Source of the DNA: an uncultured Prevotellaceae bacterium
GTDB taxonomy: Bacteria > Bacteroidota > Bacteroidia > Bacteroidales > Muribaculaceae
DNA length: 19,354 nt
NCBI GenBank assembly: GCA_937898675.1
Contig: CALEJB010000026.1
Location: 1-19,354 of the forward strand
Direction of reading: 5' to 3'
Shown here: in pieces, positions 1 through 7,310 of the stretch
Layout: each line of letters starts with the position of its first letter
Numbering within the stretch: the stretch's first letter is position 1
Notes under the pieces: model-generated
Seen by the model: only the letters and a program-made list of their open reading frames with translations
Told to the model about the DNA's origin: nothing
Database searches by the model: none
Position numbers and translations under genes: made by a program

Positions 1-78
1 TTTACAATTTTTTAGACCACTATTTTCGATAATTTCTTATCCCGAACTGGCGTATGGAGTGCAAATCGAGCGCAGAAC

Positions 79-100
79 AAAACAAGCCCGCTTGTTTTTT
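79..100 (+). terminator. Rho-independent terminator of an off-window gene
   Basis: An 8-bp stem (AAAACAAG at 79-86 pairs with CTTGTTTT at 91-98) closes a CCCG loop and runs into a T tract ending at 100. This is the classic form for plus-strand transcription. No gene lies upstream inside the window, so it probably ends a gene to the left. Confidence 0.55.
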
Positions 101-188
101 ATGCCGAGATGAAGCCTACCTTCGCCGCAAAAACAGGCCAAAAAGCACTTTTCGTTCCGCAACCGATGCGGATTACACGAATTTTCCT

Positions 189-196
189 TAATTTTG
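189..196 (+). promoter_or_regulatory. Putative -7 element for the DUF2027-Smr gene
   Basis: TAATTTTG matches the Bacteroidetes -7 consensus TAnnTTTG and lies about 95 nt upstream of the chosen start at 291. No clear TTG -33 element sits 19-21 nt further upstream, so the call rests on the -7 box and its position. Nothing else stands out in 101-290. Confidence 0.4.
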
Positions 197-290
197 CAGA
201 AATAATTCCATTTGTGAAATGTGCGATAGTGCGCCACTTACGCATGGAATCAATTCCCGATTAAAGACTAATAACCAAAGACAAAACAAT

Positions 291-1361
291 ATGAAAGTCA
301 ATGATATCGTGCGCTTCCTGAATGATGTGGGAGGTGGCCGCGTGAGCCGAATCGAGGGCAAAACCATTTATGTCGAGGACCAGGACGGCTTTGAGCGCCC
401 CGTACCCGAGCGTGAACTGGTGGTAGTGGGCCAGGCCGGCAGCAAGGCGTCGGCCTATGAGCGCCCGCTGGACATCCGAACACGCCTTGTTGAACCCGAC
501 AAACCCGCACCACGGCCCGCTCCCGAGCCTGAGCCCGAAATCACCGTCGAGGAAACGCCCGAGGGCGAGATACTGAACATCGTGCTGGGTTATGAGGCGC
601 GCGAAATCAAGCACTTGAACACCACCACGTTCTATGCCACGCTGGTCAACGACAGCAACTATTTCCTGTATTTCACCTACATGACCCGCGGCGACGAGAG
701 CGGCGACTGGACGACGCACTACAACGGCATCGTCGAGCCCAACGTGCAGGTGGAACTGGAGGAGTTCGGTCACGACGACCTCAACAGCATGACGCACATC
801 GCCGTGCAGTACATCGCTTTCAAGAAAGGCAAAGGCTTCAAATTGAAAAATCCCGCCCTCGTCGAGCAACGCCTCGACGTGACCAAGTTTTACAAACTGC
901 ATTGCTTTCACGACAATCCCTACTTTGACGTGCCCGTCATTGCTGTGGAAATCGCCACCAACGACCGCCCCGCACGCCAACAGCGCATCGACAGCAGCGA
1001 ACTCGAACGCGCCCTCAAGGAGAAAAAGCGCGCCGACCGCCCGCAAAAGAAGCCTGTCACCAAGAAGACCGACGGCAACGGCATCATTGTGCAAGACTTG
1101 CACATTGCGTCGCTGCTGGATAACCTGAACGGCATGACGCCCGGCGCCATACTCGAGTACCAGCTCGACAAATTCCGCGAGGTGATGGATGCCAACATCA
1201 ACAAGCACGGGCAGCGCATCGTGTTCATTCACGGCAAGGGCGAGGGCAAATTGCGCACCCACCTGCTGGGCGAACTGCGCCGGCGCTATCCCCGCTGCAC
1301 GGCCCAGGACGCGAGTTTCAGGGAATATGGCTTCGGCGCCACCCAAGTGACGGTACACTGA
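291..1361 (+). CDS. DUF2027 and Smr domain protein (MutS2 C-terminal-like)
   Basis: A 356-residue predicted cytoplasmic protein. The N-terminal part (about 1-50, starting MKVNDIVRFL) matches the small beta-rich start of DUF2027 proteins. A proline- and glutamate-rich linker (about 78-95) follows, then the DUF2027 core. The C-terminal 90 residues are an Smr domain with D269-L-H271 and HGKGEGKLR at 314-322, the motifs linked to nucleic-acid binding or nicking in MutS2/Smr proteins. The start at 291 was preferred to the in-frame ATG at 219 because the DUF2027 motif begins there and the leader just before it is A-rich, as usual in Bacteroidetes. The gene stands alone and converges on the ATPase gene to its right. 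Domain identity is from family knowledge. The biological role is not established, and a nucleic-acid function is inference. Confidence 0.88.
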   Translation: MKVNDIVRFLNDVGGGRVSRIEGKTIYVEDQDGFERPVPERELVVVGQAGSKASAYERPLDIRTRLVEPDKPAPRPAPEPEPEITVEETPEGEILNIVLGYEAREIKHLNTTTFYATLVNDSNYFLYFTYMTRGDESGDWTTHYNGIVEPNVQVELEEFGHDDLNSMTHIAVQYIAFKKGKGFKLKNPALVEQRLDVTKFYKLHCFHDNPYFDVPVIAVEIATNDRPARQQRIDSSELERALKEKKRADRPQKKPVTKKTDGNGIIVQDLHIASLLDNLNGMTPGAILEYQLDKFREVMDANINKHGQRIVFIHGKGEGKLRTHLLGELRRRYPRCTAQDASFREYGFGATQVTVH

Positions 1362-1363
1362 AG

Positions 1364-1400
1364 TTAGGAGTTAGGAGTTAGGAGTTAGGAGTTAGGAGTT
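1364..1400 (+). repeat. Heptamer tandem repeat, unit TTAGGAG x5
   Basis: Five perfect copies of TTAGGAG run from 1364 to 1398, followed by a partial TT. The array lies 3 bases after the stop of the DUF2027-Smr gene and 33 bases before the convergent end of the ATPase gene. Its last copy takes part in a hairpin with the complementary segment at 1410-1418. Length variation by slipped-strand mispairing would be expected. Similar short heptamer arrays occur between genes in some bacteria, but no function is visible here. Confidence 0.9.
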
Positions 1401-1418
1401 GGCATCCGCACTCCTAAC
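1391..1418 (+). terminator. Hairpin between convergent genes, possible terminator
   Basis: GTTAGGAGT (1391-1399) is perfectly complementary to ACTCCTAAC (1410-1418), with a 10-nt loop. It sits between the converging ends of the DUF2027-Smr and ATPase genes and could end transcription in both directions. There is no T tract on either side, so it is not a canonical intrinsic terminator. The complementary arm may have arisen from an inverted copy of the neighbouring heptamer. Confidence 0.35.
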
Positions 1419-1432
1419 ACTCTCACGCCTGA

Positions 1433-2584
1433 CTAATCAAGGTCGTCTATTGTCAGCAACTGGCCCATCGTGGTTTTTAGGCCGCTATCGCCGCCATATA
1501 CCACATTGAGATGGGTTGCCGGCACTCCCGAGATTGCAGCCCATTTGGCCAAGCCTGAAAAATAATTGGAAGAAAATGTCGCCCCCGACTTCACTTCATA
1601 GGCCGTGGGCATGATATCGTCATACACGAGCAGGTCAACCTCGTTGCCCTGGCTATCACGCCAAAACCGCAAATCCGTTTCACGGCCATCGTTCCACGCA
1701 CGCTTGAGCAAAGCGTTGACCACGGCATTTTCAAACAGAGACCCCTTGGCAAAATGCACGTCCAATTGTTCGGGCGACTTAATGTCCAGCAGCGAACAAG
1801 CCAGTCCAGTGTCATAGAAGTATAACTTTGGCGATTTCACCAGTCGCTTGGCATAATTATTCCAATCGGGCTTCAACAGATAGCAAATGTAACTGGCCTC
1901 GAGCACCGATAGCCACGAACTGGCCGTCGGCACCGAGATGCCGCACTCGTTGGCCAGCGACGACATGTTGAGCAGTTGGCCTATTCGACCCGCACACAAT
2001 TTGACAAAGCGTGTGAATAGTCTCAAGTCGCCTATGTTCTTGAGTTGCCGCACATCGCGTTCCACATAGGTCTGGATATAAAAGGGGAAGAATTCATCGG
2101 GGCGCAACCTTTTATCATACAGTCTGGGATATGAACCGTTGAAGATCTGCTCGTTGACGCGCTCGGGGAGCACACCGCCGTCACGCATTTCTTTGTGCGA
2201 AAAAGGCAATAATTTCAGCACCGCAGTCCTGCCCGCCAACGATTGATTGACACTTTCCATCAACAGGAAGTTGTGCGAGCCTGCCAGCAAAAACATGCCT
2301 GGCTCGTCCACACTGTCCACATGTGTCTGAATATATGAGAACAGCGATGGAACACGTTGGGCTTCATCAAGGATGACGCGGCGGGGATAAGTAGCCAAAA
2401 ATCCACGAGGGTCGCTTGCCGCAAATTCCCTCATATCCAAATCTTCCAATGAGACATACTGGTAATCGGGAAACGTCATTTTCAATAATGTCGATTTTCC
2501 AGATTGACGAGGCCCCGTTAAGGTAACGACCGGATATTTTGCCGCAAAACGAGAAAGTGCCGACTGTAATGTGCGTTGTATCAT
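1433..2584 (-). CDS. AAA_14/DUF4143 family ATPase (copy 1)
   Basis: A 383-residue protein of the ATP-binding family common in Bacteroidetes. Walker A is GPRQSGKS (24-31) and Walker B is VILDEAQ (70-76), followed by the LLAGSHN sensor-like segment (99-105). The YVERDVRQL segment (173-181) and a helix-turn-helix-like stretch (about 206-237) follow. The DUF4143 C-terminus carries E315-x-D317 and E330-V-K332, an arrangement like a PD-(D/E)XK nuclease core. Its length is typical of the family. It has its own promoter and is separated from the metalloprotease gene upstream by 159 nt. The family's cellular role is not settled; nuclease activity is inference from the EVK motif. The second family member at 13592 is clearly divergent from it. 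Confidence 0.9.
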   Translation of the reverse strand: MIQRTLQSALSRFAAKYPVVTLTGPRQSGKSTLLKMTFPDYQYVSLEDLDMREFAASDPRGFLATYPRRVILDEAQRVPSLFSYIQTHVDSVDEPGMFLLAGSHNFLLMESVNQSLAGRTAVLKLLPFSHKEMRDGGVLPERVNEQIFNGSYPRLYDKRLRPDEFFPFYIQTYVERDVRQLKNIGDLRLFTRFVKLCAGRIGQLLNMSSLANECGISVPTASSWLSVLEASYICYLLKPDWNNYAKRLVKSPKLYFYDTGLACSLLDIKSPEQLDVHFAKGSLFENAVVNALLKRAWNDGRETDLRFWRDSQGNEVDLLVYDDIMPTAYEVKSGATFSSNYFSGLAKWAAISGVPATHLNVVYGGDSGLKTTMGQLLTIDDLD

Positions 2585-2609
2585 TGTTCTTCACTTTTGA
2601 TTATAGGCA

Positions 2610-2640
2610 CAAAAGTACAATACCAATTTTAAATCTGCAA
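2610..2640 (-). promoter_or_regulatory. Promoter of DUF4143 ATPase copy 1
   Basis: On the minus strand, TACTTTTG (2617-2610) fits the Bacteroidetes -7 consensus TAnnTTTG. A TTG (2640-2638) lies 20 nt upstream of it, as expected for the -33 element. The start codon is 25 nt beyond the -7 box. The -33 element lies inside the proximal 34-bp repeat, so anything binding the repeat would overlap the promoter. Confidence 0.6.
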
Positions 2641-2701
2641 GAAAAATTACACAATTTTAAAATCGGATTTTAAATTTGCAAGAAAAGCCACACAATCTTA
2701 A
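2627..2701 (-). repeat. Two 34-bp imperfect direct repeats upstream of ATPase copy 1
   Basis: Segments 2627-2660 and 2668-2701 are both 34 bp and align without gaps with five mismatches. They share the core TGCAAGAAAA and a CACAAT..TTAA end. The offset is 41 bp, close to four helical turns. The proximal copy includes the predicted -33 element, while the distal copy has no matching -7 box. Tandem operator sites or a duplicated promoter region are both possible; this is inference. Confidence 0.75.
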
Positions 2702-2743
2702 AGTACACCGCATCCCGCTATTCTAAGACCTCTGGTCTGGAAA

Positions 2744-3451
2744 TCACTTGAGAATCGGGAACCGGAACTGGCGCAGTTGCCGCTCCAGTTCTTTCTCTTG
2801 GCCGCCGCAGTACTGGCTGCACAGGGCATGGAACTCGGGAGAGTGGTCCATGTGGGTGAGGTGTGCCAGTTCGTGGCAGACGACATAGCGGATGAGCGGC
2901 TCGGGCATGAACATGAGGTTGCGCGACAACTGGATGACGCCGGCGCGGGTGCAGTGGCCCAGTTCGCGCATGCCCCGCCCCACCACAAAGCGGGCTGGTT
3001 TCAGCCCCAATTCCGCTGCCACCTGGGCGGCAAAGGGCAGCAACAGCCGTTCGGCTTGCTTGGCCATCATGTGGCCGATGGCGGTGGAGAGGGTGCGTTG
3101 CAATTGGGATACATCAGCCTGCTCGTGCACCAGCACATGGCACGCCGCGCCGTCGGCGGTGATGCGGCTCAATACATGACCGGGATGGGTGCGCTGGGTG
3201 CCGATTACCACTTTGCACCTGTAGCACTCAATTTCCTGCCCCACGCGCAATTCGATGGCCTCAGGACGTTTCATGCCGCGTATCAGGGCACGGTTGCGGT
3301 CGATGATCATTGCGAGTTCACGGGCGCTCATCGGGAATGCCCTGACCAGCAGTTTGCCGTCAGGTAAAAAACCGAACCGCACCCTGGTCATGCCACGGCG
3401 CAGTTCGACTATTATTGTTCCAAATTCTTTATCCTTGATGTAGCCTTTCAT
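2744..3451 (-). CDS. YgjP-like zinc metallopeptidase (DUF45/SprT-like fold)
   Basis: A 235-residue protein with a late zinc-binding HELAH motif (193-197) and a downstream DHSPEF segment whose H203 is the likely third zinc ligand, as in YgjP/SprT-like peptidases (M48-related). The family's usual WGSC-like segment appears here as LGHC (164-167). There is no signal peptide or membrane segment, so it is likely cytoplasmic. The first ATG, 15 nt after the trpS stop, gives full family length; Met21 is a possible later start. The tight spacing implies co-transcription with trpS. Zinc-protease chemistry is inferred from the motif, and the physiological substrate is unknown. Confidence 0.82.
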   Translation of the reverse strand: MKGYIKDKEFGTIIVELRRGMTRVRFGFLPDGKLLVRAFPMSARELAMIIDRNRALIRGMKRPEAIELRVGQEIECYRCKVVIGTQRTHPGHVLSRITADGAACHVLVHEQADVSQLQRTLSTAIGHMMAKQAERLLLPFAAQVAAELGLKPARFVVGRGMRELGHCTRAGVIQLSRNLMFMPEPLIRYVVCHELAHLTHMDHSPEFHALCSQYCGGQEKELERQLRQFRFPILK

Positions 3452-3466
3452 TTGGCCACCAGACGA

Positions 3467-4543
3467 TTAGAACTTGGTGATGCCCATGATTTCGCGCACC
3501 TCGGCGAGCGTTTTGCCCGCGCGGGCGCGGGCGCGCTCAGCACCCATCTCAAGCACGCGGTGCAGATAGGCACTGTCGTTCTCGATGTCGATGATGCGCT
3601 CGCGTATGGGGCTGGTCATTGCCACAATATCCTCGGCAATCTCCTTCTTGAGGTCGCCGTAGCGGATGGAGCAATCGTTGTAAGCATCGGTGAAGAACTT
3701 CACCTTGTCGGGCGTGCCCACCAACTTGAGGATGGTGAACAGGTTCTGCACCGCCTCGGCCATGGGCTGGTTGGGCTCGGTGGGGCCGCCATCGGTCACG
3801 GCGCGCATCACCTTTTTTCGGATAGCCTTCTCCTCGTCAACCAGATAGATGCAATTGCCCTCGCTCTTTCCCATCTTACCGCTGCCATCCAGACCGGGCA
3901 CCTTGACAGGCGCGCTGCCAAAGTTGAAGTTCTGCGGCTCCTTGAAGTAGTCCACCTTGTAGAACGAGTTGAAGCGGCGGGCAAAGCGGCGGGTGAGTTC
4001 CAAATGCTGTTCCTGGTCCTTGCCCACGGGAACGAAGTCGGCGCGCTGGATAAGGATATCCACAGCCATCAGCGTGGGATAAGTCAGCAGGCCGGCGTTG
4101 ACGCGCTTGTTGGTGCTGGCGCCAATGATTTCCTTGGCCACGTCCTCGTCGTCGTCGCCCTGGTTGGGGTTGGCGATGCCGAGGGCCTTGCGGGCCTTGT
4201 CCTTAAAGGCGGCGGTGCGCATCAGTTCGCCGATGCCCACATGCATGTTGAGCAACAAGTAAAGTTCCGAAATCTCGGGCACGTCGCTCTGCACAAATAT
4301 CGTGGACTTCTCGGGGTCCAGGCCGGCGGCCAGGTACTCGGCCAGGATGTGGCGCACGTTGGTGTGCAACTCCTTGGGGTCGGGGTTGGTCGTCAGCGCG
4401 TGCAGGTCGGCAATAAAGTAGTAACTGTCATACTTGCCCTCGTTCTGCATCTTGACAAAGTTGCTAAGGGCGCCCAGGTAGTTGCCCAAGTGCAGCTGCC
4501 CCGTCGGGCGAATTCCGCTTAAAACAATCTTCTTGTTATCCAT
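3467..4543 (-). CDS. trpS: Tryptophanyl-tRNA synthetase
   Basis: A 358-residue class I aminoacyl-tRNA synthetase that charges tRNA-Trp with tryptophan using ATP. The HIGH-type signature is HLGN (18-21), right after SGIRPTGQ, and the KMSKS signature is KMGKSEGN (223-230). DILIQRADFVPVGKDQEQH (162-180) is the usual TrpRS/TyrRS core. The start at 4543 (MDNKKIVL) was chosen because it matches the family N-terminus; an upstream ATG at 4612 would add 23 residues encoded across the predicted promoter. A dedicated promoter lies upstream, and the YgjP-like peptidase gene follows 15 nt downstream. The leader is only about 30 nt and shows no room for a T-box or attenuator. Confidence 0.96.
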   Translation of the reverse strand: MDNKKIVLSGIRPTGQLHLGNYLGALSNFVKMQNEGKYDSYYFIADLHALTTNPDPKELHTNVRHILAEYLAAGLDPEKSTIFVQSDVPEISELYLLLNMHVGIGELMRTAAFKDKARKALGIANPNQGDDDEDVAKEIIGASTNKRVNAGLLTYPTLMAVDILIQRADFVPVGKDQEQHLELTRRFARRFNSFYKVDYFKEPQNFNFGSAPVKVPGLDGSGKMGKSEGNCIYLVDEEKAIRKKVMRAVTDGGPTEPNQPMAEAVQNLFTILKLVGTPDKVKFFTDAYNDCSIRYGDLKKEIAEDIVAMTSPIRERIIDIENDSAYLHRVLEMGAERARARAGKTLAEVREIMGITKF

Positions 4544-4577
4544 TGCTTGGTCTTGATATTTTTCTGTATTCGGTCTG

Positions 4578-4609
4578 CAAAGGTAATAAAAATTTGGAAA
4601 CCCCCGCAA
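4578..4609 (-). promoter_or_regulatory. Promoter of trpS
   Basis: On the minus strand, TACCTTTG (4585-4578) is a good -7 element, and a TTG (4609-4607) lies 21 nt upstream of it. The trpS start at 4543 follows the -7 box by 34 nt. This lets trpS be transcribed independently of the phosphatase gene upstream. Confidence 0.6.
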
Positions 4610-4630
4610 CAACCGTCCAATATCCGCACC

Positions 4631-5449
4631 TCACTCCACCATGTCGCGCAGTTGTTGGGCGATGGCGGGGGGGGCGGCGAGGATGCAGATGCCGTGGTCG
4701 TCGCGGTAGCGCATGACGGTGGCGCCGGCCTCGATGGCGACGAGTTCGCCCGCACAGGCGTCCCACTCCTTGAGGTTGAGTTCCCAATAAGCATCGAGCC
4801 ATCCCGCGCCCACATAGCACAGGTCCATCGCCGCCGAGCCCAGCCGCCGGAGCCCCCTCACACGCGGCATCACGCGGCCCACGCTTGCCAGGTTGTTGTC
4901 GGGGTTGGTAGCCTTGTCATAGGGGAAACCCGTCGAAACCACGGCGCGCTGGATGTCGGTGATATCCGACACTTTCAGCCGGCCATGAGGACCATAGGCG
5001 CCCTTGCCTCGAATGGCGTAGAACTCCTCGTCGAGCGACGGGGCATAAACCATGCCCATCACCGTCATGCCGTCGTGTTTGAGGCCGATTGAAATGCAAT
5101 AGGTGGTCAGGCCCGCACTATAGTTCACCGTGCCGTCGAGCGGGTCGATTACCCACTGATAGCGCGACTGGCGGTAGTCGTCGCCACTCTCCTCGGTGAG
5201 GATGGCGTGGTCGGGGTAATGGCTGTGCAGGTAGTCCAGCACCAGCCGCTCGCTGCCCTTGTCGGCCTCGGTCACGATGTCATAGGCGCTGCCCTTGTCC
5301 TCCACGTTCAGGTCGCGACGGCGAAAATAGTGGCGCATCACCTCGCCCGAAGCCCGCGCCATGCGGCGCGCGCTTAGCAACCAGTCCAATTCCTGGGCGG
5401 AAAACAGTTCGGCGCCGGCGAATGCAGTAAAATCTTTATCGTCTGTCAT
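4631..5449 (-). CDS. Inositol monophosphatase family phosphatase
   Basis: A 272-residue Mg-dependent sugar-phosphate phosphatase of the IMPase/SuhB/CysQ superfamily. Metal-binding motifs are in order: EE at 86-87 (LTEES), DPLDGTVN (102-109) and WDACAGE (229-235), the last a small variant of WDxAAG. The start at 5449 (MTDDKDF) was chosen over ATGs at 5467 and 5506 because those lie next to or inside the terminator hairpin. The substrate cannot be read from the sequence: inositol phosphate, 3'-phosphoadenosine phosphate or another small phosphate are all possible. It follows the Lrp gene after a terminator and precedes trpS by 87 nt. No convincing promoter of its own was found, so some read-through from lrp is possible. 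Confidence 0.9.
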   Translation of the reverse strand: MTDDKDFTAFAGAELFSAQELDWLLSARRMARASGEVMRHYFRRRDLNVEDKGSAYDIVTEADKGSERLVLDYLHSHYPDHAILTEESGDDYRQSRYQWVIDPLDGTVNYSAGLTTYCISIGLKHDGMTVMGMVYAPSLDEEFYAIRGKGAYGPHGRLKVSDITDIQRAVVSTGFPYDKATNPDNNLASVGRVMPRVRGLRRLGSAAMDLCYVGAGWLDAYWELNLKEWDACAGELVAIEAGATVMRYRDDHGICILAAPPAIAQQLRDMVE

Positions 5450-5476
5450 AATGTTTTTAAAAGTCATTAGTGCCAT

Positions 5477-5514
5477 AAAAAACGGGGGCTGTATTCGCGC
5501 CCCCATGTTTTTTC
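5477..5514 (-). terminator. Terminator after the Lrp gene
   Basis: On the minus strand GGGGGC (5504-5499) pairs with GCCCCC (5489-5484), and GTTTTTT (5483-5477) follows. The A-run before the stem can extend the pairing, so it also looks like a terminator on the plus strand. It lies right after the Lrp stop and before the phosphatase start. Confidence 0.7.
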
Positions 5515-5516
5515 AA

Positions 5517-5999
5517 TCAGTCCTCGGCTTCATCAGCGATTTCGCCGTTGATGGGAATCTGGCGCTTAAACACCTCCTTGAAGGTAATCAGCGTCTCGCT
5601 GCGGCCCAGGCCCATCTTCAGGAACTTGTCGTGGACGACCTGCAGCAAGTGGTCGTTGTTGCGGGCATAGAGTTTGATGAACAGGTCATACTTGCCCGTA
5701 GTGTAATAGCATTCCACCACCTCGGGAACGGTCTTGAGATGGCTCACCACCTCATCAAACTTTGACGGGTCGTTGAGGAAGAATCCGATGTAGGCACAGG
5801 TATCATAACCCACCGAATGAGGGTCAATCAGCGAGATGGAGCCTTTAATGACACCTATCGAGTAAAGCTTTTGGATGCGCTGGTGAATGGCGGCACCCGA
5901 CACATTGCAGGCACGGGCAATCTCAAGATAGGGCTTGCGCGCGTTCTGCGACAGCATCTTCATGATCTTGTAGTCAAGTGAATCGAGTTTTGTTGCCAT
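5517..5999 (-). CDS. Lrp/AsnC family transcriptional regulator
   Basis: A 160-residue regulator. The N-terminal AsnC-type helix-turn-helix (about 5-50) contains YLEIARACNVSGAAIHQRI, and a RAM effector-binding domain (about 66-145) contains TGKYDLFIKL with the conserved glycine at 102. Length is standard. Lrp-family proteins form dimers or octamers and usually sense amino acids, but the ligand and targets cannot be deduced here. An acidic C-terminal tail (GEIADEAED) is noted. The gene is divergent from the GSCFA-murF operon, so the shared 324-nt region is a plausible site of auto- or cross-regulation (inference). A terminator directly follows. Confidence 0.93.
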   Translation of the reverse strand: MATKLDSLDYKIMKMLSQNARKPYLEIARACNVSGAAIHQRIQKLYSIGVIKGSISLIDPHSVGYDTCAYIGFFLNDPSKFDEVVSHLKTVPEVVECYYTTGKYDLFIKLYARNNDHLLQVVHDKFLKMGLGRSETLITFKEVFKRQIPINGEIADEAED

Positions 6000-6092
6000 A
6001 ATATCTAATTTTAAATGTTAGTCATCGCAATATATTCAGCCAAGGCGGCCGTGCACAGGTGCTGACAAATCCACAGCCCGCCATAACACTTG

Positions 6093-6100
6093 CAAAGTTA
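6093..6100 (-). promoter_or_regulatory. Putative -7 element for the Lrp gene
   Basis: TAACTTTG on the minus strand matches TAnnTTTG and lies 93 nt upstream of the start. No TTG sits at the usual -33 spacing; the region there is AT-rich. Confidence 0.42.
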
Positions 6101-6283
6101 CACACTTTTTTTTGATATAACTATAAATCATAAGAAAATTTCACGATATTTTATTATTTTTGGAAAAAGGCAGAAATGCGGCCAATGGCAATCAACGTTG
6201 CCCGCCCATGGCAAAAAGAGCCTGTTTTTTGTCCATTAATTAAAAATGTGGCACAGCAGAGGCATATTTTGACAAAAAACCAC

Positions 6284-6291
6284 TAATTTTG
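6284..6291 (+). promoter_or_regulatory. Putative -7 element for the GSCFA-murF operon
   Basis: TAATTTTG matches the Bacteroidetes -7 consensus and ends 32 nt before the GSCFA start. No clear -33 TTG is present at 19-21 nt; the nearest TTG (6269-6271) is only 12 nt away. Confidence 0.42.
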
Positions 6292-6323
6292 TAAGTTAAA
6301 ACAAACTGTATATCGACAAATCA

Positions 6324-7310
6324 ATGGAGTTCAGGACGACAGTGAAGACCGGCGAGAACCGCGGATGGCTGCACCACAGCGACAAAGTGGTGCTGCTGGG
6401 GTCGTGCTTCAGCGACAGCATCGGCGCCAAGATGAACGGCGCCCTGATGGACGCTGTGGTCAACCCCATGGGCACGCTCTTCAACCCGCTAAGCATCGCG
6501 CAAAGCGCTCAACGCCTCATTGACGCAGTGCCCGTGGCTGGCCAAGACCTATTCATGCAGGGCGGCGTTTGGAACCACTTTGACTTCCACTCGCGGCACT
6601 CCCTGCCCGACAAGCAGGCCACGCTGGACCACATGAACCGCTGCATCGAGAGCGGCCATGAGGCCCTGCGGCAGTGCCAACTGCTGACCATCACACTGGG
6701 CACCGCCATGGTGTATCGCCTGCGCCAAACCGGCGCTGTCGTCGCCAACTGCCACAAGGTGCCGCAGCACGAGTTTGAACGCACCATGGCCACCATGGCC
6801 GCAATGGTCCAGGCGCTGGACACGATGCTCACCGCCCTGCACGCATTCAACCCCGCGGCGCGCGTCATCCTCACCGTGAGCCCCATCCGCCACATCGCCG
6901 ACGGGCTGGACGCCAACTCGTTGAGCAAGGCCCTGCTGCGCGTCGCCATCGGCGAGGCGCTCAAGAGCCGCCGCGACTGGTGCGACTACTTCCCCGCCTA
7001 TGAAATCATGCTTGACGACCTGCGCGACTACCGCTTCTATGCGCCCGACATGGTGCATCCCAGCGAGGTGGCTGTCGAGTACATCTGGCAGGCGCTCCAG
7101 GCATCCTACCTCGAGGACCGCAGCGCCCTTGCCGTGGCGCGCTGCGAGCGCGTCCACAAGCGGTTGATGCACCGTCCCATGAGCGCCAACCGCGAGACCG
7201 TTGACCGCTTCCTGGCCGACACCGCCACCGTGGTGCGCAACCTGGTCAAGGAATACCCATACCTGTCACGGCACCCCGAACTGAAAACCATACTTGACAC
7301 CCGGCAATGA
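6324..7310 (+). CDS. GSCFA domain protein (SGNH-hydrolase-like)
   Basis: A 328-residue protein named for its GSCF motif, here GSCFS at 26-30 right after the VVLLG strand. A late DMVHPS segment (242-247) resembles block V (DxxH) of SGNH hydrolases, and LTITLGTAMVYR lies between them. An esterase or acyl-hydrolase activity is inferred from fold resemblance. No signal peptide is visible, so it is likely cytoplasmic. The start matches the family N-terminus (MEFRTTV). Its stop overlaps the murF-alr start by 4 nt (ATGA), implying translational coupling. The link to peptidoglycan precursor synthesis is suggested by context only. Confidence 0.88.
   Translation: MEFRTTVKTGENRGWLHHSDKVVLLGSCFSDSIGAKMNGALMDAVVNPMGTLFNPLSIAQSAQRLIDAVPVAGQDLFMQGGVWNHFDFHSRHSLPDKQATLDHMNRCIESGHEALRQCQLLTITLGTAMVYRLRQTGAVVANCHKVPQHEFERTMATMAAMVQALDTMLTALHAFNPAARVILTVSPIRHIADGLDANSLSKALLRVAIGEALKSRRDWCDYFPAYEIMLDDLRDYRFYAPDMVHPSEVAVEYIWQALQASYLEDRSALAVARCERVHKRLMHRPMSANRETVDRFLADTATVVRNLVKEYPYLSRHPELKTILDTRQ

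Larger units (their letters stand above)
6000..6323. other. Divergent intergenic control region
   Basis: This 324-nt, mostly AT-rich stretch separates the divergent Lrp gene and the GSCFA-murF operon. I see a -7 element on each strand (6093-6100 minus, 6284-6291 plus) and runs of A and T between them. No ORF, RNA gene or clear operator palindrome is evident. Confidence 0.6.

Noticed and set aside
37..237. 66-codon minus-strand frame in the left intergenic region
   Set aside because: It crosses a terminator hairpin and the -7 element of the next gene and resembles no known protein.
261..1358. 365-codon open frame on the minus strand
   Set aside because: It is antisense to the DUF2027-Smr gene. 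The plus strand has the recognisable domains.
1364..1400. Possible CRISPR array
   Set aside because: The units are 7 bp with no spacers, so this is a simple tandem repeat.
2726..2738. Small hairpin AGACC/GGTCT as terminator of the YgjP-like gene
   Set aside because: The stem has only 5 bp, the loop only 3 nt, and no T tract follows on the minus strand.
3452..4522. 356-codon open frame on the plus strand
   Set aside because: It is antisense to trpS, whose HIGH and KMSKS motifs are clear. It reflects GC-rich third positions and has no motif.
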